Assembly: GCA_965613025.1 (NCBI GenBank) | Contig: CBFDUE010000002.1 | Span: 18,318-82,317 of the forward strand | Length of the DNA stretch: 64,000 nucleotides | Source: CAYTXJ01 sp965613025 | Lineage (GTDB): Bacteria; Desulfobacterota; DSM-4660; Desulfatiglandales; JALVMZ01 | Direction: 5' to 3' | Part shown: positions 59,218 to 64,000 of the stretch, piece by piece | Layout: the number at the start of each line of letters is the position of its first letter | Position numbering within the stretch: position 1 is the first letter of the stretch | Position numbers and translations under genes: made by a program | The notes under the pieces: generated by a model | The model's input: the letters and a program-made list of their open reading frames with translations, nothing else | Databases searched by the model: none | What the model was told of the DNA's origin: nothing

Positions 59218-61173
59218 ATGTCTAAGATGCTTTGGAGACCATCGGAAGAGAGGATAAAGAGTTCCAATATGTATAGATTTATGCAGTATGTAAATGAAAG
59301 ATATAATAAAGACTTTAAGGACTACAATTCCCTATATGAATGGTCAGTGGAAAATATACCTCAATTTTGGGAAGCGGTCTGGGATTTTGTTGGAATTGTC
59401 TCCTCTTCTCCATATAAAGAGGTAGTGGATGATCCAAGTAAGATGCCAGGGGCAAAATGGTTTATCGGGGCAAAGCTAAATTTTGCTGAAAACCTTTTAA
59501 GATATAGGGATGATCAGATAGCCCTCATATTTAAAGGTGAAGGTCTCCCATCTAAGAAGATGACATATAGAGAGTTATATCAGGAGGTGGCAAGGCTTTC
59601 AAAATCTTTGAAAGATCTGGGTGTAAAGCCTGGCGATAGGGTTGTGGGCTTTATGCCCAATATGTCGCATACCACAATTGCCATGCTTGCGGCCACCTCA
59701 CTCGGTGCAATATGGTCTTCCTGTTCTCCTGATTTTGGAATTAAGGGTGTGCTTGATAGGTTTGGCCAGATAAGACCCAAGGTGATCTTTACCGCGGATG
59801 GCTATTTCTTTAAAGGCAGAAGATTTGACTCCATTGAAAGGATAACAGATATACTTAAGGAGCTTCCTACCATTGAAAAGGTTATTGTGGTTCCCTATAC
59901 AGAAGAGAGACCAGATATCTCTTCCATTCCCAATTCCGTCTATTACGATGATTTCAAAAGCAAAGATGATGACCTGGAAATCCAATTTGAACAGCTCCCC
60001 TTTGAACATCCCCTCTACATTATGTATTCATCTGGCACTACAGGGCTTCCTAAATGCATGGTTCAGAGTGCCGGCGGCATCCTTATCCATCACCTAAAGG
60101 AGCTCATTATACATACTGATCTTAAAAGGGAAGATACCATATTTTACTATACCACCTGTGGCTGGATGATGTGGAACTGGCTTATGAGCTCATTGGCAGT
60201 GGGAGCAACACTTGTGCTCTATGATGGAAACCCCTTTTATCCACATGAAGGAGTGCTCTGGGAGATGGCACAGGATGAGAAGATAACCATATTTGGAACC
60301 AGCGCCGGCTATATACATGCACTTATGAACACGGATCTTAGGCCACGGGAAAGATATGATCTCAGTCCTTTGAGAACCATACTTTCTACCGGATCTCCCC
60401 TTTCTGTTGAGGGATTTGAATTTGTGTATCAGCATATTAAAGAGGATGTTCAGCTCTCTTCAATTTCAGGTGGAACAGACCTCAATGGCTGCTTTGCCAT
60501 TGGAAACCCCATGCTGCCAGTATATGCTGGAGAACTTCAGTGTAGAGCGCTTGGGATGAAGGTGCTTGCCTTTGATGAAAATGGAAAACCTGTCTATAAC
60601 AGGCAGGGTGAATTGGTATGCACCGCACCCTTTCCATCCATGCCCATCTATTTCTGGAATGATCCGGATGGCAAAAAATATCATGATGCCTATTTCAATG
60701 TATATCCCAATGTGTGGAGACATGGTGATTTTATAGAGATAAATGATCGGGGTGGTGTAATTATCTATGGAAGATCTGATGCCACACTCAATCCAGGAGG
60801 GGTTAGAATTGGAACTGCAGAGATATATCGCCATGTGGAACAGCTTGAAGAGATAGAAGACAGTGTTGTTATAGGGCAGCCCTGGAAAAATGATGTACGG
60901 GTAATTCTGTTTGTTAAACTGAAAGAAGGATATGAGCTTACTGATGAGCTAAAGAATAAGATCAAACAGACCCTGAGGGCCAATGCCTCTCCAAGGCATG
61001 TGCCGGCTAAGATCATAGCTGTTCCTGATATTCCATATACCCTTAATATGAAAAAGGTTGAAATTGCTGTTAGAAAGGTGATTATGGGAGAAGAGGTGCT
61101 AAATAAGGATGCACTAAAGAATCCAGAGTCATTGGACTATTTTAAAGATATTCCTGAGCTTAAGGAGGATTGA
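59218..61173 (+). CDS. aacS: Acetoacetyl-CoA synthetase
   Basis: 651 residues, the family length. It has the ACAS_N region (YNSLYEWSVENIPQFWEAVW), then the adenylate-forming P-loop IMYSSGTTGLPKCMVQSAGG, the AacS-typical YYTTCGWMMWNWLMSSLAVG, STGSPLSVEGFEFVY, SGGTDLNGCF, RHGD-type strand before GRSDATLNPGGVRIGTAEIY and the late KKVEIAVRKV with the catalytic-loop Lys. It activates acetoacetate (ATP to AMP), allowing ketone or polyhydroxybutyrate carbon to enter acyl-CoA pools. AAGGAGGATG precedes the ATG. It is divergent from rnfC. Confidence 0.93.
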   Translation: MSKMLWRPSEERIKSSNMYRFMQYVNERYNKDFKDYNSLYEWSVENIPQFWEAVWDFVGIVSSSPYKEVVDDPSKMPGAKWFIGAKLNFAENLLRYRDDQIALIFKGEGLPSKKMTYRELYQEVARLSKSLKDLGVKPGDRVVGFMPNMSHTTIAMLAATSLGAIWSSCSPDFGIKGVLDRFGQIRPKVIFTADGYFFKGRRFDSIERITDILKELPTIEKVIVVPYTEERPDISSIPNSVYYDDFKSKDDDLEIQFEQLPFEHPLYIMYSSGTTGLPKCMVQSAGGILIHHLKELIIHTDLKREDTIFYYTTCGWMMWNWLMSSLAVGATLVLYDGNPFYPHEGVLWEMAQDEKITIFGTSAGYIHALMNTDLRPRERYDLSPLRTILSTGSPLSVEGFEFVYQHIKEDVQLSSISGGTDLNGCFAIGNPMLPVYAGELQCRALGMKVLAFDENGKPVYNRQGELVCTAPFPSMPIYFWNDPDGKKYHDAYFNVYPNVWRHGDFIEINDRGGVIIYGRSDATLNPGGVRIGTAEIYRHVEQLEEIEDSVVIGQPWKNDVRVILFVKLKEGYELTDELKNKIKQTLRANASPRHVPAKIIAVPDIPYTLNMKKVEIAVRKVIMGEEVLNKDALKNPESLDYFKDIPELKED

Positions 61174-61988
61174 TATATAGAAAAGTGAAAGAATATATAA
61201 AAGAGGGGGCCTTTCTATTCCCCCATGTATATATATCTAAGGGGCAACTGAAAAGAGTGCTCTCCCATCTTTCAATATTAAAGATTGGTATTCCAGTAGC
61301 CTTTCAGATTCCAGAATATATCAGAGAGTCAGAAAAAGAAGGAAGAATTATACTGATTAATCTCAGAGGATCTCCTTTTAAAGAGCAGGAGCTTAAGAGA
61401 TCCATAGATGAGATTAAGAGCAGAAAAGAATTTCAAGATACCAGATCTCTAAGAGACTATCTCAACTATTCAATAGGGTTGGATCAGGAAGAACATATAT
61501 GGGAGATCAGGGATTCTATAAGAGGAAAGGCAGGAGAGGAAGACGATCTGTTTTCAAGCCATCTTATATTGAATCTCTTTGCTGAAAAAGAGAGGAATCT
61601 CTATGAGGCAGAAGAGATTCTGTTTTCTCTTAAATCCAAAGATAGATTGTTTGATGGAATAGCTGAAGAGGTAAGAGGTTCAGAAGGTATCTTATATGAT
61701 CTTCCTGAATTTTGTAATGACTCTTTTTTAAAAAGAGAAGAGATAGTAATACTTATAGGTGCCTGGTTATCTCTGTTTGGAAATTATCTTTTAGATGATG
61801 GTGTTCCACTTTTGACCTTAAATAAGAGCATATTTGAATATCTAAGGGAGTTGACTGATAGGGGAGATGGAGATCTGGAAGAGCAGATAGGACCATTTTA
61901 TAAGATTAAGATTAATGGTTTTATAAAATTACCACACAGTTTCTTTGAAAGACTAAACAGAAGAACCATTCTATTCTTAGAAAAATAG
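61170..61988 (+). CDS. Unidentified protein coupled to acetoacetyl-CoA synthetase
   Basis: 272 residues. I do not recognise a family. It is soluble, highly charged and mostly helical, with no signal peptide, membrane span or metal motif. A possible strand-rich start (VYISKGQLKRVLSHLSILKI, GIPVAFQIPEYIRE, GRIILINLRG) precedes a helical body and the C-terminal LIGAWLSLFGNYLLDDGVPL. The TTG start at 61170 overlaps the aacS stop; AAGGAGG at 61162-61168 is rather close, and GTG 61185 is the alternative. The overlap suggests translational coupling and a role tied to the synthetase. Confidence 0.7.
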   Translation: MIYRKVKEYIKEGAFLFPHVYISKGQLKRVLSHLSILKIGIPVAFQIPEYIRESEKEGRIILINLRGSPFKEQELKRSIDEIKSRKEFQDTRSLRDYLNYSIGLDQEEHIWEIRDSIRGKAGEEDDLFSSHLILNLFAEKERNLYEAEEILFSLKSKDRLFDGIAEEVRGSEGILYDLPEFCNDSFLKREEIVILIGAWLSLFGNYLLDDGVPLLTLNKSIFEYLRELTDRGDGDLEEQIGPFYKIKINGFIKLPHSFFERLNRRTILFLEK

Positions 61989-61996
61989 ATATATAT

Positions 61997-62150
61997 GAGA
62001 CCTTTGCATAACCCCTTTTTACACTGGGGGTTATACCCCCCTCCGGGTTGGATGACCCTCTGGGTCGGAGACCAGACCCCCCAAAAATTAACTTAAAATA
62101 ACCCATAATTACAGCTTTTTTATGAGAGCTTTGAAAAATTCAAAGCTCTC
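61997..62150 (-). mobile_element. MITE-like element, copy 5 (long form, 154 bp)
   Basis: It begins GAGACCTTTGCATAAC, contains the same extra segment as copy 4 (GGATGACCCTCTGGGTCGG core) with some substitutions, and ends with the hairpin GAGAGCTTTGAA / TTCAAAGCTCTC. It is flanked by ATATAT on both sides (61991-61996, 62151-62156); that duplication is low in complexity and weaker evidence than in copies 1, 2 and 4. It fills the gap between two converging genes. Confidence 0.83.
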
Positions 62151-62158
62151 ATATATAT

Positions 62159-63724
62159 CTATCTTGTGTCCTGATTTAATTTCTTTAAAAACTGCTCCCG
62201 CAAAAGTGATTTCCTTATCTTTCCCAGGGCTGTCTTTGGAAAGCTTTCACAGAATACCACCCTCTTTGGCCATTTAAATCTTGCAAGCCTTCCTTTACAA
62301 AATTCTTTAATCTCTCTTTCAGTGAGCTTACAATCCCTCTTTTTAATAATAAATGCACAACCTGTCTCACCCCATCTATCATCTGGTATCCCCACCACTG
62401 CCACATCCTCAACATCAGGATGGGATCTCAATACCTTTTCTACCTCTGCAGGATATACATTTTCACCCCCACTAATATACATATCCTTTACCCTGTCCAC
62501 CAAGTAGAAATATCCATCTTCATCCATCATAGCAAGATCTCCAGTATATAACCATCCATCTCTGATTGTCTCTTCAGTCCTTACAGGATCCCTCCAATAC
62601 TCCTTCATCATAATAGAACCTCTTACCACCAGCTCTCCGATCTTTCCTGGGCCAAGTCTTCTTCCATTTTCATCAACGATTGCAACTTCTGCATGGAAGA
62701 CTGGCCTGCCAACCGTCCCAGGTCGGTTTATCACATCCTCCTCAGATGCCCAAAGCAGGATTGAGGTCTCGGTCTGTCCCATAATCTGTCTTAAAGGGAA
62801 TCCCTCTTCCCTGAGCTTTTTAAGTAACTCATATGTGGCCTTCTCTCCTCCTATGGCACAGATCTTCAAGGAGGAGAACGACTCCTTCTTTTTATTTTTT
62901 GCACCTGAAAGTGTCTTATAGATTGTGGGAACACCCAAGAACTTAGTAACTCTGTATCTCTTTACGTCTTCAAATACCTTTTCTGGGTCAAATCTACGAT
63001 GCAGCACCATTGTAGCGCCTTTATATATGGTTGGAGATGCCTGTATAAAGAGCCCTCCAGAGTGGAAAAGTGGAAGCACAATAAGCATTACATCATCAAA
63101 ACTCAGATTAAAAAAGATCTCAGCATTTAGACAATTGAAGAATGTCTTTCTATGACTCAAAACCGCCCCCTTTGGATCTCCTGTGGTTCCTGATGTATAC
63201 ATTATCACCTGTGGCTCTTCAGGATCTGCAGGGCCGAGGCTCTTTGTAAGAAATGGCGCTTTACCATTAAAATCTACCACCTCTCTATCATATGAAATTA
63301 TTTCTCCATCTATCTTTCCGGCTTCAACCATCGCCATCAATATCGGAGGCCTTCGGTATAAGAGCTCTAAGGGTTGAACCGTCTCCTGAAAATCCCTTCC
63401 AAATATAAAGAGTCTTGGCATGGAATTTCCAAGTATATATTCAAGCTCAGGGGGTGCAAGCCTGTAGTTTATAGGGACAAATATGGCACCAAGTCTGGCA
63501 CAGGCAAGATATATCTCAATGAATTGGGGGATATTTTCTAACATAACCGCTACCCTATCCCCCTTTTCAATACCCAGAGACTGAAGCCAACATGCGGTCC
63601 TGTTTGCTCTTCTATGAAGATCAAGATAGGTGATCTCCTCTCCCTCAAAGATGATGGCAACCTTTTGGGGATAGAGCTCACTCCACCTCTGAACCCACCA
63701 GGATATGTTCATAGATTTAATCAT
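62159..63724 (-). CDS. AMP-forming acyl-CoA synthetase (long/medium-chain fatty acid or aryl type)
   Basis: 521 residues of the class I adenylate-forming family. Motifs are VIMYTSGTTGDPKGAVLSHR, LPLFHSGGLFIQASPTIYKG, the gatekeeper area QIMGQTETSILLW, RDGWLYTGDLAMMDEDGYFY, RVKDMYISGGENVYPAEVEK and the late lysine in FPKTALGKIRKSLL. It activates a carboxylic acid with ATP to the acyl-CoA. FadD3/MenE-like proteins of this length act on many acids, so the substrate is not assigned. It converges on the aacS-coupled gene. Confidence 0.9.
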   Translation of the reverse strand: MIKSMNISWWVQRWSELYPQKVAIIFEGEEITYLDLHRRANRTACWLQSLGIEKGDRVAVMLENIPQFIEIYLACARLGAIFVPINYRLAPPELEYILGNSMPRLFIFGRDFQETVQPLELLYRRPPILMAMVEAGKIDGEIISYDREVVDFNGKAPFLTKSLGPADPEEPQVIMYTSGTTGDPKGAVLSHRKTFFNCLNAEIFFNLSFDDVMLIVLPLFHSGGLFIQASPTIYKGATMVLHRRFDPEKVFEDVKRYRVTKFLGVPTIYKTLSGAKNKKKESFSSLKICAIGGEKATYELLKKLREEGFPLRQIMGQTETSILLWASEEDVINRPGTVGRPVFHAEVAIVDENGRRLGPGKIGELVVRGSIMMKEYWRDPVRTEETIRDGWLYTGDLAMMDEDGYFYLVDRVKDMYISGGENVYPAEVEKVLRSHPDVEDVAVVGIPDDRWGETGCAFIIKKRDCKLTEREIKEFCKGRLARFKWPKRVVFCESFPKTALGKIRKSLLREQFLKKLNQDTR

Positions 63725-64000
63725 TGTCCATTTCCTACAAATCCGTTAATTGAAGGTTTAGATTCTCAATCTCATCAATATGTGCGTGAGCATCATATAA
63801 AAACATACAGTGTCCTCTAAAATCCTTAAATTGACTTTTATATTAATATTAAGATAAGTTTACAACCAAAAATTTTACTCTCATTTTAATCTATTCTTAC
63901 AGAACTTTGCCTCATACCTTATGAAGACACAGTAAATGGGTGCATACAATAGTGCATCATCAATTGGATACTGAAACCCATTAAAGTTTGGAATATCTTA
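63725..64000. other. Right-edge region without a supported gene
   Basis: 276 AT-rich bases upstream of the acyl-CoA synthetase. On the minus strand a 38-codon frame between stop codons (63998-64000 and 63881-63883) encodes protein-like residues (FNGFQYPIDDALLYAPIY) but has no start codon and an upstream stop at the edge. It may be the remnant of a gene or chance. Confidence 0.3.

Noticed and set aside
63881..64000. A partial gene entering from the right edge on the minus strand
   Set aside because: The frame is closed by a TAA at 63998-64000 and has no start codon, leaving 38 codons without support.
1..64000. CRISPR arrays, tRNA or rRNA genes, prophage and intact transposase genes
   Set aside because: I looked in the gaps and saw no regularly spaced repeats, cloverleaf-like segments, integrase or transposase frames.

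Overview
The window looks like a piece of chromosome from a strictly anaerobic, AT-rich Gram-negative bacterium, most likely a deltaproteobacterium (Desulfobacterota). This is inferred from gene content: an Rnf complex with ApbE, a UGA-containing selD inside a selenium-trafficking operon, an [4Fe-4S]/FAD 4-hydroxybutyryl-CoA dehydratase, a phosphotransbutyrylase/butyrate kinase locus, an MSHA-like type IV pilus locus, a PlsB-type acyltransferase and a Lon protease carrying a receiver domain. Most genes favour AGA/AGG arginine and ATA isoleucine codons. Two blocks (about 11.6-15.5 kb and 24.6-28.3 kb) look richer in GC by eye.

Layout. 1-902: 3'-truncated plsB-like gene. 1.0-7.2 kb (+): bifunctional-nuclease-domain protein, PHP phosphoesterase, transglutaminase-like membrane protein, two-gene ABC exporter and a second PHP protein, nearly all overlapping or abutting. 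7.2-11.2 kb (-): selenium operon yedE, tusA-like, DUF3343, a ribokinase-fold/DUF1858 fusion, and selD read through an in-frame UGA. 11.6-15.5 kb (-): IclR regulator, two phosphate acyltransferases, butyrate kinase. 15.9-17.0 kb (+): KamA-family radical SAM enzyme. 17.5-22.1 kb (+): TauE/SafE permease, small membrane protein, CBS protein, sensor kinase, sigma-54 response regulator. 22.1-24.1 kb (-): Lon-receiver fusion. 24.4-28.3 kb: two related FAEAG-motif proteins behind a sigma-54-type promoter, a 28-residue membrane microprotein, an SLC13 transporter and a cytidylate-kinase-like protein. 28.6-32.0 kb: holin-like membrane protein, TIM-barrel isomerase, DUF433/DUF5615 pair, 4-hydroxybutyryl-CoA dehydratase. 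32.1-42.0 kb: pilin, HD-domain protein and the MSHA-like assembly genes. 42.2-46.8 kb: a branched-chain amino acid type ABC transporter split into two converging halves. 46.9-52.3 kb: folD, then rpsF-rpsR-rplI-dnaB-hflX. 52.2-59.1 kb (-): rnfCDGEAB-apbE. 59.2-63.7 kb: acetoacetyl-CoA synthetase, an unidentified coupled gene and an acyl-CoA ligase.

The best candidate for something undescribed is a family of five 119-154 bp elements (11270, 17164, 33511, 48616, 61997). They share terminal inverted repeats and internal hairpins, and four of the five are bounded by perfect, mutually different 6-bp direct repeats. That marks them as a transposed MITE-like family with a short and a long form. One copy separates rpsR from rplI, and two fill gaps between converging genes. 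Other signals worth attention are the receiver domain nested inside Lon, the lipoprotein-like domain fused to RnfA, the kinase/DUF1858 fusion in the selenium operon, and hflX, which appears to begin at an ATA codon.

Metabolically the window fits an anaerobe handling C4 acyl-CoA intermediates (butyryl, acetoacetyl, 4-hydroxybutyryl/crotonyl) and amino acids, with Rnf linking ferredoxin/NADH to an ion gradient. Converging gene pairs are packed with almost no spacer (7157/7160, 22113/22110, 29050/29053, 43619/43626) or overlap (hflX/apbE, 99 bp).
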